Source: Nonomuraea terrae
Lineage (GTDB): Bacteria > Actinomycetota > Actinomycetes > Streptosporangiales > Streptosporangiaceae
DNA length: 64,000 nt
Assembly (NCBI RefSeq): GCF_004348995.1
Contig: NZ_SMKQ01000013.1
Span: forward strand, 1 to 64,000
Direction of reading: 5' to 3'
Below, one piece after another: positions 1-8,109 of the stretch (the first letter of the stretch is position 1; every line of letters begins with the position of its first letter). Made by a program: the position numbers and the translations under genes. A model generated the notes under the pieces. The model did not search any database. It was not told the DNA's origin and saw nothing but the letters and a program-made list of their open reading frames with translations.

Positions 1-173
1 CCTTCAAGGTGCTCATCAAGGAGATGCAGTCGCTGTGCCTCAACGTCGAGGTGCTCTCCAGCGACGGCATGTCCATCGAGATGCGCGACACCGACGAGGA
101 CGTCTTCCGCGCGGCGGAGGAGCTCGGCATCGACCTGTCCCGGCGTGAGCCGAGCAGCGTCGAGGAAGTCTGA
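1..173 (+). CDS. rpoB: RNA polymerase beta subunit, C-terminal end (partial)
   Basis: The reading frame is open from the window edge (first full codon at base 3) and ends in TGA at 171-173. It encodes the last 56 residues of RpoB, including the conserved stretch [20 protein letters not shown] that packs against the clamp at the C-terminus of the beta subunit. The product is the catalytic beta subunit of RNA polymerase and the target of rifamycins. Oddly, rpoC does not follow. In actinobacteria rpoB and rpoC are normally adjacent, but here a terminator and a convergent helR gene come next. I therefore suspect a second, stand-alone rpoB copy, although the rifampicin-resistance region lies outside the window. 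Identity is secure; paralog status is inference. Confidence 0.95.
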   Translation, partial: FKVLIKEMQSLCLNVEVLSSDGMSIEMRDTDEDVFRAAEELGIDLSRREPSSVEEV

Positions 174-188
174 CGGGTCCACACGTGC

Positions 189-220
189 GGCCCGCGCCGG
201 AGGGGACTCCGGCGCGGGCC
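189..220. terminator. Strong bidirectional terminator between rpoB and helR
   Basis: A perfect 14-base-pair GC-rich stem (189-202 with 207-220) closes a four-base GGGA loop. It lies 15 bases after the rpoB stop and 9 bases past the helR stop, so it can serve both convergent units. It also shows that transcription is not meant to continue from rpoB into an rpoC gene here. Confidence 0.85.
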
Positions 221-229
221 CGACGCACT

Positions 230-2377
230 TCAGGAGCTTGTGAGCACGGCGAGCCGCTGGGTCGCCCGGGTCATCGCGACGTAGCGGTCGACCGCTCCCT
301 CGATGCCCTCGCCCCACCTTTCCGGGTCGATGAGGACGACCAGGTCGAACTCGAGCCCCTTCGACAGCTCCGGGGTCAGCGACCTTACGCGGGACGTCGC
401 CTGGAACGTGGGATCGCCGATGACGCAGGCGATCCCGTCGGCGTGCGCGGCGAGCCAGGTGTCGAGGATCGAGCCCAGATCCGAAACGGAACCGTGCACG
501 ACGGGCACGCCGCCGCTGCGGATGGAGGTCGGCACGTTGGCGTCCGGGAGCGCGGCCCTGATGACCGGCTCGGCTTCCGTCATGACCTCTTCCGGCGTCC
601 GGTAGTTGATGCTCAGGGAGGCCAGGTCGATCCGGTCGAGCCCGACCCGTTCGAGCCGTTCCCGCCACGACTCCGTGAACCCGTGCCTGGCCTGCGCACG
701 GTCGCCGACGATGGTGAAGCTCCGGGACGGGCACCGGAGCAGCAACATCTGCCACTCCGCGTCGGTCAGCTCCTGAGCCTCGTCCACGACGATGTGCGCG
801 AACGGGCCGGCGAGCCGGTCCGGGTCGGCGCCGGGCAGCGCGGTCTCGTCGATCAGGGCGTCCCGTACGTCCTGTCCGTGCAGCATCGTCACCACGCCTT
901 CACCGTCGTCGTCGGCCGCCAGCAAGTCGTCGACGACCCTGGCCATGCGCTCCCGTTCGGCGGCCACGGAGGCTTCGATGCGGCGCTTACGTCGTGACGC
1001 CTCCGGGTCGCCGAGCCGCTGCCGTGCCGCGTCCAGGAGCGGCAGGTCGGACACCGTCCAGGCCTGGGCGTCCTCGCGCTGCAATCTGCGGACCTCATCG
1101 GGGCTGAGCCAGGGAGCGCACATCCGCAGGTACGCGGGCACCGACCACAGGTCTCCGACCAGGTCGGCCGCTTCGATCACCGGCCACGCGCGGTTGAAGG
1201 TCGTGAGCAGCTCCCTGTTCTGCAGCAGCGACCTGCGGAGCAGGTCAGGCGAGACGTCGTCGTCGTGCTTGTCCAGCAGGATCGTGAGCAACTCCTGCCA
1301 GATCCGGTCGCGCGCCTCGTTGTGCGGAGTGCCGGGTTCTGCCGCTTCGAACGCCTCGGCCCAGTCCGCGGGGCTCAGCGAGATGTCGGACCAGTGCGTC
1401 GTGACCGTCATCCCCTTGGTGGGCGGGTTCTCGTAGAACCTGACGGCCGGCTCGATCGCCTTCACCAGGTCCGCGGACGACTTCAGGCGGGCCACGTCCG
1501 GATCGGTCTCGACCGTGGCCGCGGCTCCCTCGGCGACGAGGTCCCGCAGGGTGCAGGTCTGCACGCCCTCCTCTCCGAGACTGGGCAGGACGTCGGCGAC
1601 GTAGGCCAGGTAGGGCTGGTGCGGGCCGACGAACAGCACGCCGCCCCGGCGATGACCGAGCCGAGGGTCGGAGTAGAGAAGGTAGGCGGAGCGGTGCAGG
1701 GCGACGACGGTCTTCCCGGTGCCCGGGCCGCCGTCGACGACGAGAGCGCCCCGGGATCCCGCGCGGATGATGGCGTCCTGGTCGGCCTGGATGGTGCCGA
1801 GCACGTCGCGCATCCGCGGCGAACGGCTGCTGCCCAGGCTGGCGATGAAGGCGGACTGGTCGTCGAGCGCGGCGTGCCCCTCGAACCCGTCCGAGGTGAA
1901 CACCTCGTCCCAGTAGTCGCTGATCCGGCCGCGGGTCCAGCGATACCTGCGGCGGCTCGCCAGACCCATCGGGTTGGCATGCGTGGCTCCGAAGAACGGC
2001 TCAGCCGCGGGGGAGCGCCAGTCGAGCAGCAGCCGGCGGCCCGCGCGGTCCGTGAGGCCGAGTCGTCCGACGTACACGGGCTCGGGGTCGTCCGCGCTGA
2101 CCATCCGTCCGAGGCACAGGTCCAGACCGAAGCGACGCAGCGCGCGCAGGCGAGCGCTCAGCCGGTGGATCTCCAAATCCCGGTCGAGCGCCTGCCGGCC
2201 TTTGCCGCCGGGCGCCTTGCGCGCGGCGTCGAGGCGGTCGGACAGGTCGGCGATCGACTGATCGAGGCTCTCCGCGATGGCCGCGAAGTGTTGCTCATCG
2301 CCGGCGATCAGCTGCGGGTCGGCCTTGGGGGAGAGGTGGTCGGGAAGGTCAAACGCGCTGGTGGTCAGCGGGTTCAC
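230..2377 (-). CDS. helR: HelR/HelD-family RNA polymerase-associated ATPase (rifamycin resistance)
   Basis: This 715-residue UvrD-like superfamily 1 protein binds RNA polymerase; HelR-type members dislodge rifamycins from the enzyme. The HelD signature LLLDWRSPAAEPFFGATHA is at about residues 116-134, Walker A GGPGTGKT at about 216-223, Walker B VVDEAQEL in the middle third, and a late helicase motif KGLEFDLVVL. The N-terminal coiled-coil arm (residues 20-90) fits the secondary-channel arm of HelD. I chose the GTG at 2377; a longer frame would overlap rgt and gives a non-HelD N-terminus. It lies 115 bases downstream of rgt on the same strand and converges on rpoB. That context, plus the RAE upstream of rgt, favours HelR over a housekeeping HelD. 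The family is sure; the resistance role is inference. Confidence 0.88.
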   Translation of the reverse strand: MNPLTTSAFDLPDHLSPKADPQLIAGDEQHFAAIAESLDQSIADLSDRLDAARKAPGGKGRQALDRDLEIHRLSARLRALRRFGLDLCLGRMVSADDPEPVYVGRLGLTDRAGRRLLLDWRSPAAEPFFGATHANPMGLASRRRYRWTRGRISDYWDEVFTSDGFEGHAALDDQSAFIASLGSSRSPRMRDVLGTIQADQDAIIRAGSRGALVVDGGPGTGKTVVALHRSAYLLYSDPRLGHRRGGVLFVGPHQPYLAYVADVLPSLGEEGVQTCTLRDLVAEGAAATVETDPDVARLKSSADLVKAIEPAVRFYENPPTKGMTVTTHWSDISLSPADWAEAFEAAEPGTPHNEARDRIWQELLTILLDKHDDDVSPDLLRRSLLQNRELLTTFNRAWPVIEAADLVGDLWSVPAYLRMCAPWLSPDEVRRLQREDAQAWTVSDLPLLDAARQRLGDPEASRRKRRIEASVAAERERMARVVDDLLAADDDGEGVVTMLHGQDVRDALIDETALPGADPDRLAGPFAHIVVDEAQELTDAEWQMLLLRCPSRSFTIVGDRAQARHGFTESWRERLERVGLDRIDLASLSINYRTPEEVMTEAEPVIRAALPDANVPTSIRSGGVPVVHGSVSDLGSILDTWLAAHADGIACVIGDPTFQATSRVRSLTPELSKGLEFDLVVLIDPERWGEGIEGAVDRYVAMTRATQRLAVLTSS

Positions 2378-2492
2378 TGCGATTGGCTCCGATCTGAGTT
2401 CTCTTGCGCGCGGGGCGCCCGAATCGTGGCCATGACCGGCTGGACCCCGAGGCCGTTGCCGGTTCAGGTCGCAAAGGTCTGGCTCGACGATC

Positions 2493-3719
2493 TCACGCGA
2501 ACACGGGCGGCTTGTCAGGGTCGAGCAGCAGCTTGGCGGCCACCGTCGCACCGTCGGCGCGGATCATGCCGGCCACGGCGGTCGCTCGTTCGCGGGTCTC
2601 GGGGGTCAGGGCCGTCTTGAGCGCGGTCGACAGCGACTCGGCGGTGGGCTCCGGGCCGTCGTGTGCCGCGCCGATGCCCAGCTCGGCCACCCGACCGGCC
2701 CAGTACGGCTGGTCCGTCGCCTGGGGGACCACCACCTGGGGCGCGCCGGCCCGGGCCGCCGTCGTCGTGGTGCCCGCGCCGCCGTGGTGCACGACGGCGG
2801 CCACCCGGTCGAACAGCGCCTGATGGTTGACCTCGCCGACGACGAAGCAGTCGTCCCGGTCGTCGATCAGCGCCAGGCCGGCCCAGCCGCGGGAGACGAG
2901 TACGCGGCGGCCCTGCGCGCGGATCACCTCGATGGCCACCTGGGCGGCGTCCGCCGACGCGCGCATGGGCATGCTGCCGAAGCCCACGTACACCGGCGGC
3001 GTGCCGGCGTCCAGGAACGCCGTCAACTCGGCCGGGAGCGGGCGAACGTCCGGCAGGATCCACGCGCCGGTCTGGACGACGTCGAGATCCGGCGTCTCCT
3101 GCCACCGGTCCAGGATCGGGTCCGTCGCCAGCAACGGCCGGTCGCCGATGACATAGTCGCGAACGTCGTCCACCGGGGGTAGGCCGATCGATGTCCGATG
3201 GGCGTTGAGCGCCGTACCGAACAGCGCATTGATGCTCTGGGCGTCCAGCTCCCACAGCACCCGGTTGTCGGTCACGTCCGGCGGGAACGGCCGGCCCGGG
3301 TACGCCAGCGGCGGGTGGTGCGGCGACGGCAGCGTGAGCTGCTGGAACGTCGCGTGCACGCAACGGATGCCCAGCTTCTCGGCCACCGAACGGGCGCCGG
3401 CGGCGGCCGGCATCATGCCGGTCGCCACCAGCACGTCACATCCCTCGGCCGCCGCGAGGACCACGTCGAGCTGGCCGGCGATCAGCTCGGCCGCGCGCCG
3501 CGGCAGGTCCGCCGGTGACGGCTTAGCGGTCGTCAGCGCCCGCGCCGACCGGCCGAAGGGCACCATCGGTACGCCGACATCGGCCAGCCGCTGAGCGAAG
3601 TCCTCGTCCGGCGGCGCGCACACCCGCACCTCCGCGCCGAGCTCCCGCAACCGCACCGCGAGTGCCACCAGCGGTTCGACGTCCCCGCGCGACCCATACG
3701 TCGACAACAACACACGCAC
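2493..3719 (-). CDS. rgt: GT1-family glycosyltransferase, probable rifamycin glycosyltransferase
   Basis: This 408-residue GT-B enzyme belongs to the erythromycin/vancomycin glycosyltransferase group. The N-terminal acceptor domain opens with MRVLLSTYGSRGDVEPLVAL, and the C-terminal nucleotide-sugar domain carries the signature VHHGGAGTTTTAARAGAPQV followed by ATDQPYWAGRVAELG. Such enzymes transfer a sugar from an NDP donor to a natural product. Known Rgt enzymes glucosylate the ansa-chain hydroxyl of rifamycins and inactivate them. Assignment to rgt rests on context: a rifamycin-associated element 61 bases upstream of the start, helR directly downstream, and rpoB next door. By sequence alone it could glycosylate a macrolide or another aglycone. 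Confidence 0.8.
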   Translation of the reverse strand: MRVLLSTYGSRGDVEPLVALAVRLRELGAEVRVCAPPDEDFAQRLADVGVPMVPFGRSARALTTAKPSPADLPRRAAELIAGQLDVVLAAAEGCDVLVATGMMPAAAGARSVAEKLGIRCVHATFQQLTLPSPHHPPLAYPGRPFPPDVTDNRVLWELDAQSINALFGTALNAHRTSIGLPPVDDVRDYVIGDRPLLATDPILDRWQETPDLDVVQTGAWILPDVRPLPAELTAFLDAGTPPVYVGFGSMPMRASADAAQVAIEVIRAQGRRVLVSRGWAGLALIDDRDDCFVVGEVNHQALFDRVAAVVHHGGAGTTTTAARAGAPQVVVPQATDQPYWAGRVAELGIGAAHDGPEPTAESLSTALKTALTPETRERATAVAGMIRADGATVAAKLLLDPDKPPVFA

Positions 3720-3779
3720 TTCTCGTCCCCCCGGTTTACGCAGCTCCTGGCCTTGGCCGACGATTCTCCGGCACGACCC

Positions 3780-3798
3780 GGGCCTTGCCGCAAGCCCC
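3780..3798 (-). promoter_or_regulatory. Rifamycin-associated element (RAE) upstream of rgt-helR
   Basis: Read on the minus strand the site is GGGGCTTGCGGCAAGGCCC. It matches, as I remember it, the published RAE inverted repeat found upstream of rgt, rph, arr and helR genes in actinomycetes. The core is CTTGC-G-GCAAG. It lies 61 bases upstream of the rgt start, and a possible -10 (TATAGC on the minus strand, near 3806-3811) sits just upstream. Rifamycin induction of the operon is inferred from the element, not shown by the sequence. Confidence 0.82.
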
Positions 3799-3867
3799 CC
3801 GGTGCGCTATACGTTGAGAGTGGAAGGGGTGGGGACTCCTCTTTCCACTTCCTCAGCCGCTCGGCGG

Positions 3868-4479
3868 TCAAGCGTCCGGCGTTGCCGGCGAACTGGTCGC
3901 GCGTGCCTTGAGCAGGTCTGCGACGTCAGCGAGTCCGACCTCGATGCGTCCGTAGATGCGGGGGTTGAGCAGTCTCGTACCGTCGAAGTCCCCGGCGGAT
4001 GCGAAGAACGCGACGGGCACGGTCAGCGCCTGGAAGAAGGCGAACAGCGGCCGCAGCGCGTGCTCCAGGACAAGCGCATGGTGGTCGCCTCCGCCCGTCG
4101 CGGCAAGGAGGACGGGCTTGTTCGCGAGCGCGTACTGGTCGACAAGGTCGAAGAAGTGCTTGAACATGCCGGGGTACGTACCTCGGAAAACGGGTGCCGC
4201 GGCGATGAGGAGATCGGCGTCCTCGGCCAGCCGGAGCGCGGCCTCGACCTCGGGCGTGACGTCGTCGCGCCCGATCGCTCCGGTGAACCCCGGGCCCAGG
4301 CGGTACACGTCGATCCGAGACGTCTCCATGGGGAGCATCCCTCCCAGCATGTCGAGCACGACGTCGACGAGACCCATCGTCTTGGACGGCTGATTCGGGC
4401 TGCCGTTGACGACGACGACTCGCAGCGCCGCGCCATCCATGCGCGCGGCCGGTTCCGCGTCGACGACGGACGTGGTCAT
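3868..4479 (-). CDS. NADPH-dependent FMN reductase (CE1759-like)
   Basis: This 203-residue flavodoxin-fold reductase would supply reduced FMN to a partner monooxygenase. After a short N-terminal extension it has VVVNGSPNQPSKTMGLVDVV (phosphate-binding loop of NADPH-dependent FMN reductases) and, mid-protein, APVFRGTYPGMFKHFFDLVD, typical of the family. It is translationally coupled to the luciferase-like monooxygenase: its ATG overlaps the upstream stop by four bases (4476-4479). The pairing matches the CE1758/CE1759 two-component systems named from Corynebacterium. A divergent MarR gene upstream probably controls both. The substrate is unknown. Confidence 0.87.
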   Translation of the reverse strand: MTTSVVDAEPAARMDGAALRVVVVNGSPNQPSKTMGLVDVVLDMLGGMLPMETSRIDVYRLGPGFTGAIGRDDVTPEVEAALRLAEDADLLIAAAPVFRGTYPGMFKHFFDLVDQYALANKPVLLAATGGGDHHALVLEHALRPLFAFFQALTVPVAFFASAGDFDGTRLLNPRIYGRIEVGLADVADLLKARATSSPATPDA

Positions 4480-5537
4480 GCCGTCCTCCCCTCACGCGCC
4501 GCGACCTCACGGCGCACGACCGGCGCCACCTCTGTGCCGAGCCGCTCGATCGCCTCGAGGTGCTCCTTCTGCGGAAGCCCGCCGAAGCCCATTTGCATGA
4601 TGGCGCGGCTCACACCGTACAACTCGTGGTAGGCGAGCAGCTTGTCGATGATCTCTTGCGGACTGCCCACCAGCAGACCGGCCCCCGGCGACGACTGCGC
4701 GTCGAACGCGGCCCGCGGAAGCAGCAACCCCTTGCCCCGCTGGTGGTTGTTGTCCGCAATGCCCTTCGCGAAGTAGGGGTACATGACGTCTCTGGCCTCC
4801 TGACTGGTGCGCCCGACGTACCCGTGCGCGTTGATGCTGATCCGCAGCGCGTCCACGTCGTGCCCCGCCTTCGCGGCGGACTCCCGGTAGAGAGCGACGG
4901 TCTGCTCGTGGAAGGTGATCGGCCCCAGCAGCAGGGCCAGCGCCATCGGCAGACCGAGCCGGCCGGTGCTGACCGCGGACGCCGGCGACCCGCCGACCCC
5001 CACCCAGACCGGGATCGTGGCGCCGTCCGCGCGGGGCGCGATGTCGGCGTCGACCAAGGGGGCGCGGAAGCGTCCCTTCCAGGTCAGCGGGTTCTGCTCC
5101 CGGATCTTGAGCAGCAGATCGAGATTCTCGCGGAAGAGGTCGGCGTAGTCACTCAGGTCGTATCCGAAGAGCGGGAAGGATTCCGTGTAGGAGCCGCGTC
5201 CCGCGATGATCTCGGCTCGGCCGGCCGACAGCAGGTCGATCGTCGCGAACTGCTCCCAGACGCGTACGGGGTCCTCTGAGCTCAGCACGGTGACGGAACT
5301 CGTCAGCCGGATGCGCTTCGTCTGCTCCGCCGCGGCCGCCAGCAGGATGGCCGGTGCGGATCCGACGAAGTCGCTGCGATGGTGCTCACCGACGCCGAAC
5401 ACGTCGAGCCCCACCTCGTCGGCGGCTTTCGCCTGCTCGATCGTCTCGCGGACGCGCTGCCGCGGAGATGGGAGGGCACCGGTGGTGAGATCCGCGGTGA
5501 TCTCACCGAAGGTCATGATTCCGATCTCGAATGCCAT
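4476..5537 (-). CDS. LLM-class flavin-dependent monooxygenase (CE1758-like)
   Basis: This 353-residue luciferase-like TIM-barrel enzyme is expected to use FMNH2 from the next gene to oxygenate a small substrate. It begins MAFEIGIMTFGEITAD; other family landmarks are GVGEHHRSDFVGSAPAI and AEIIAGRGSYTESFPLFGYD. I chose the ATG at 5537 because the open frame upstream runs through the MarR operators and into the divergent gene. The next gene overlaps by four bases. The intergenic region to marR carries two palindromic operators. Such MarR/LLM/reductase sets often respond to electrophiles or xenobiotics, but nothing here identifies the ligand. Confidence 0.87.
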   Translation of the reverse strand: MAFEIGIMTFGEITADLTTGALPSPRQRVRETIEQAKAADEVGLDVFGVGEHHRSDFVGSAPAILLAAAAEQTKRIRLTSSVTVLSSEDPVRVWEQFATIDLLSAGRAEIIAGRGSYTESFPLFGYDLSDYADLFRENLDLLLKIREQNPLTWKGRFRAPLVDADIAPRADGATIPVWVGVGGSPASAVSTGRLGLPMALALLLGPITFHEQTVALYRESAAKAGHDVDALRISINAHGYVGRTSQEARDVMYPYFAKGIADNNHQRGKGLLLPRAAFDAQSSPGAGLLVGSPQEIIDKLLAYHELYGVSRAIMQMGFGGLPQKEHLEAIERLGTEVAPVVRREVAAREGRTA

Positions 5538-5581
5538 CTCTGTTCCTAGGTCGTCGGTGATGCGGACGGTAGGCCATAACT

Positions 5582-5628
5582 TGTCTGTGCAGGCAGATAT
5601 TCCGTCCCATGATTTGCCTGCGCAGACA
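5582..5628. promoter_or_regulatory. Two MarR operators in the divergent promoter region
   Basis: Two 14-base near-palindromes, TGTCTGTGCAGGCA (5582-5595) and TGCCTGCGCAGACA (5615-5628), share the pattern TGYCTG-N2-CAGRCA. They are also inverse copies of each other with one mismatch. Their centres are 33 bases apart, about three helical turns, so two dimers could sit on the same face. They lie between the monooxygenase start (5537) and the MarR start (5650). Confidence 0.75.
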
Positions 5629-5649
5629 GCATCTGGATAGCGTGCCGCC

Positions 5650-6117
5650 ATGGCGACCGACCGTCTGGGAGACCTTGAGCAGGAAGCTTGGGAAGGGTTC
5701 CTGCGGGCGCACGAGCGGCTCTGGCGTGCCATGGAGGCGGGGCTCGCTCCGCTGAACGTGAGCATGGCCGAGTACAGCGTGCTGTCTCTGCTCTATTCCG
5801 CCGGCCCCGAAGGCAGGCGGATGTCGTACCTCGCCCAGCGCCGCCTGATGTCCAGCGGCGGGTTCACCCGCCTCGCCGACCGGCTCGAAAGCCGCGGGCT
5901 GATCGAGCGACGGCGGTCACCCGTTGACGGGCGCGCCTTCGATGCGGTCCTGACCACTGATGGGCGGGCGCTCATGCGCAAGGCGCGGCGCCGGCATCAC
6001 AGCGATCTGCGCGAACTGTTCTTCGACCGGCTCGACGATGACGACCTCCGTCGTCTGGCCGACATCTGGGCCCGCCTCGATCCCACCGTCGACACTGACC
6101 GCGGCGACGACGCGTAG
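5650..6117 (+). CDS. MarR-family transcriptional regulator
   Basis: This 155-residue winged-helix protein has the MarR layout: N-terminal dimerization helix, then helix-turn-helix and wing at about residues 45-100 (MSYLAQRRLMSSGGFTRLADRLESRG then RRRSPVDGRAFDAVLTTDG). It is divergent from the LLM monooxygenase/FMN reductase pair, and two palindromes lie between the starts. The natural reading is a repressor of both directions that is released by a small-molecule ligand. It converges on a decayed wrbA gene downstream. Confidence 0.9.
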   Translation: MATDRLGDLEQEAWEGFLRAHERLWRAMEAGLAPLNVSMAEYSVLSLLYSAGPEGRRMSYLAQRRLMSSGGFTRLADRLESRGLIERRRSPVDGRAFDAVLTTDGRALMRKARRRHHSDLRELFFDRLDDDDLRRLADIWARLDPTVDTDRGDDA

Positions 6118-6119
6118 CC

Positions 6120-6732
6120 GTGTGATCGGGTGCTGCGCGGCCAGCCCGATCCGGAGAGCGGCGGCGACCTGGACGACGCGCTCGGCCTGGTGGCGGGCCG
6201 CGTTACGGGTCTGGTCGCTGATCGGGTTGTTGCCCTGTGCGTCGACGTGGGAGGTGCCGAGGGGTTGTCGTCGATGAACTTCGCCGGGTCGGTGTAGCCG
6301 GGCGAGACGATCAGGCCGCCGAAGTGGTGGATGGAGTTGTACAAGGCCAGCAGTGTGGATTCCTGGCCGCCATGGGCGGTGGCGGTGGTGACGAACCCGC
6401 TGTAGACCTTGTCGGCCGGCAGTCCCCGCGCCCACAGCCCGCCCAGGGTGTCGATGAACTGCTTGAGCTGTGAGGAGACGTTGCCGAAGCGGGTGGGCGT
6501 GCCGAAGATCACGGCGTCGGCCCAGGCGACGTCGTCGGCGGTGGCCACGGTGACTCCGGCGCTGGCGGCGGCGTGTGCGGCCCAGGCTTCGTTGGAGGCG
6601 ATCGCTGCCTCGGGGGCCAGTTCCGCGGCCTTGCGGAGCCGTACTTCCGCGCCGGCCTTTTCGGCGGCCTGGGCGACCTCCTTGGCGATCTCGGCGCTGA
6701 AGCCGGTGGCGGAGGTCGCGCGGGCCCGCTAG
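6120..6732 (-). pseudogene. wrbA: Decayed NAD(P)H:quinone oxidoreductase (WrbA type)
   Basis: Two minus-strand frames together give a WrbA-like flavodoxin protein. One frame holds WADAVIFGTPTRFGNVSSQL and DKVYSGFVTTATAHGGQEST (FMN-binding and core segments). The other continues with LGTSHVDAQGNN and a C-terminal helix. The frames switch near 6257-6264, where one base appears to be missing in the NPLGTSH segment. The N-terminal phosphate-binding strand is gone: an in-frame TAG lies just before ATSATGFSAEIAK at the 5' end. A truncated start plus a frameshift make it almost certainly non-functional. The adjacent 5' sequence is an IS630 relic, so insertion may have removed the start. Confidence 0.8.
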
Positions 6733-6805
6733 GCGGTACGGCACTTGTTCCGGCCGGCCAATGGCGGGCTCGCTGGCGCTGTGACCAGATAGTTCGCCGG
6801 TTTGG

Positions 6806-7250
6806 TCAGGCTGCGGCTGCCAGGGAGGCGCTGCCTTTGCGGCGCCGGTTGACGCCCCACAGGCGATCGTTGCGACGGAATGGCAGCCGTGGGAGTACCT
6901 CGCGCCGTGGGCGCGGATGGGTCGCCGGCAGGCGGGCGGGCTTGCCCTGCTCGCCCAGCGGGAGCGCCGCGGTGGGGTGGATCCCTGGAGGGCCCGAATC
7001 CGTCGAGACGAAGAGCCGGTCCGGGAGCGTTCCAGGACCTCCTCGATCCGGATCGCGTCCGGGTCGGGCGATTCCTTTCAGGGCTGGTGTGCTGGAAGGT
7101 GATGCCGCGGGGCGACAGTGGGCACCGTAAGGCTTCCCGGCCGATGTGGACGCGGCCCAAGGCGGGCGGCGAGTTCGCGGATCGACCAGCGGGTGAGGGG
7201 CCGGCCGAGCTCGGTGCGGCGGGCGGTGGCCGTCCGAACGTCACCACCCA
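6806..7250 (-). pseudogene. IS630-family transposase remnant
   Basis: Scattered minus-strand fragments in all three frames resemble IS630-type transposases in the correct order. They are LTRWSIRELAARLG near the 5' side, IGREALRCPLSPRGITFQHT (family RGISFQRT segment), an IRIEEVLERS segment, a YSHGCHSV segment, and NDRLWGVNRRRKGSASLAA ending in TGA at 6806-6808. Several frameshifts separate them, and the downstream catalytic part is missing. No terminal inverted repeats could be recognised. It abuts the broken 5' end of the wrbA pseudogene. Confidence 0.65.
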
Positions 7251-7300
7251 TCCAGCCGCTCCCATCGCCCAACCCGTCACGAACCCATGTGGTCGCAGCG

Positions 7301-7996
7301 CTAGCCGTCGATGATCCGATCGAGCCAGTCGCTCAGCAGCTGGCTCTCGGAGGGGCTGAGGACCTTCAGGTCCCCGAGAGCGGCCCTCAGGGTGATGGCG
7401 CCGGCCACGACGTCGTCCCCGGTCCGCGTGGAGCCGGTCGTGGCGGGTTCGGTGATCGCGTGGATGACCGCTTCGCGGACGATCCGGGCGGCGTCCATGT
7501 CGCGTTCCGCCTCTGGTGTGGCGATCAAGGCCAGCGTGGTGCCACGGCCGGCCGCGTGGATCACGCGCGCCGCCCGCTCCTCCGGGACGCGGAGCCGACC
7601 GGCCAGGGCGACACGGTGCACCAGCCCGGCGAGGATCTCCGCGGCCTGCTTGGCCCCGTCGGGCTCGGTACCCGGTCGGGGGCTCCCGTAGATGAGCGAG
7701 TACAGCGTGGGCTCGGCGAGACCGAACCCGACATGCAGCTCCCAGCCGCGCCGCAAGTCCTCCACGGGGTCGCCGCTGGGTGTCAGGTTTCGCTTCTCGG
7801 CGAGGTACGCCATGAGCCCTCGACTGGCCACGGCATCCAGCAGACCCTGCTTGTCGCCGAACAGCCGGTACAGGATCGGCGCCTGCACGCCGGCGGCCTT
7901 GCAGATCGCCCTGGTGGAGACGGCGTCCCTTCCCTCGCGCGCCAGCAGGTCCGCTGCGGCGTCGAGGATCGCTTCACGCTTGTTGATGCTGGACAT
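7301..7996 (-). CDS. TetR-family transcriptional regulator
   Basis: This 231-residue TetR protein has a typical N-terminal helix-turn-helix (residues 5-50: REAILDAAADLLAREGRDAV then ICKAAGVQAPILYRLFGDKQ) and a ligand-binding helical domain. It is divergent from the SDR gene at 8110, with copies of a GTTAGC-containing operator between them, so it most likely represses that operon and itself. The ligand is unknown. Downstream lies the IS630 relic. Confidence 0.9.
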   Translation of the reverse strand: MSSINKREAILDAAADLLAREGRDAVSTRAICKAAGVQAPILYRLFGDKQGLLDAVASRGLMAYLAEKRNLTPSGDPVEDLRRGWELHVGFGLAEPTLYSLIYGSPRPGTEPDGAKQAAEILAGLVHRVALAGRLRVPEERAARVIHAAGRGTTLALIATPEAERDMDAARIVREAVIHAITEPATTGSTRTGDDVVAGAITLRAALGDLKVLSPSESQLLSDWLDRIIDG

Positions 7997-8096
7997 GTAG
8001 CGATGCTAACAGAGCCTCCCCTAAATCGATAACAATGCATGCTAACATTCGCTTGTTAGCGATGAAGCAACGGTGTTAACTTGCAATCGTTAGCGC
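7988..8096. promoter_or_regulatory. TetR operator cluster (GCTAACA-N6-TGTTAGC)
   Basis: The central site GCTAACA-N6-TGTTAGC at 8041-8060 is a perfect 7+7 inverted repeat. Half-sites flank it: GATGCTAACAG near 7991-8001, overlapping the TetR start region, and ATCGTTAGCGC near 8086-8096 just before the SDR ribosome-binding site (GAGGAGG). The arrangement fits cooperative repression of both divergent genes. Confidence 0.72.
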
Positions 8097-8109
8097 TTGA
8101 CCGAGGAGG

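Noticed and set aside
2378-2551. Longer HelR start overlapping rgt
   Set aside because: The extra 58 residues overlap rgt coding sequence and do not resemble a HelD N-terminus; the GTG at 2377 fits.
1265-2620. Long open frame on the plus strand opposite helR
   Set aside because: It is the antisense shadow of helR; the composition is Arg/Gly/Val-rich with no family resemblance, while helR has all helicase motifs.
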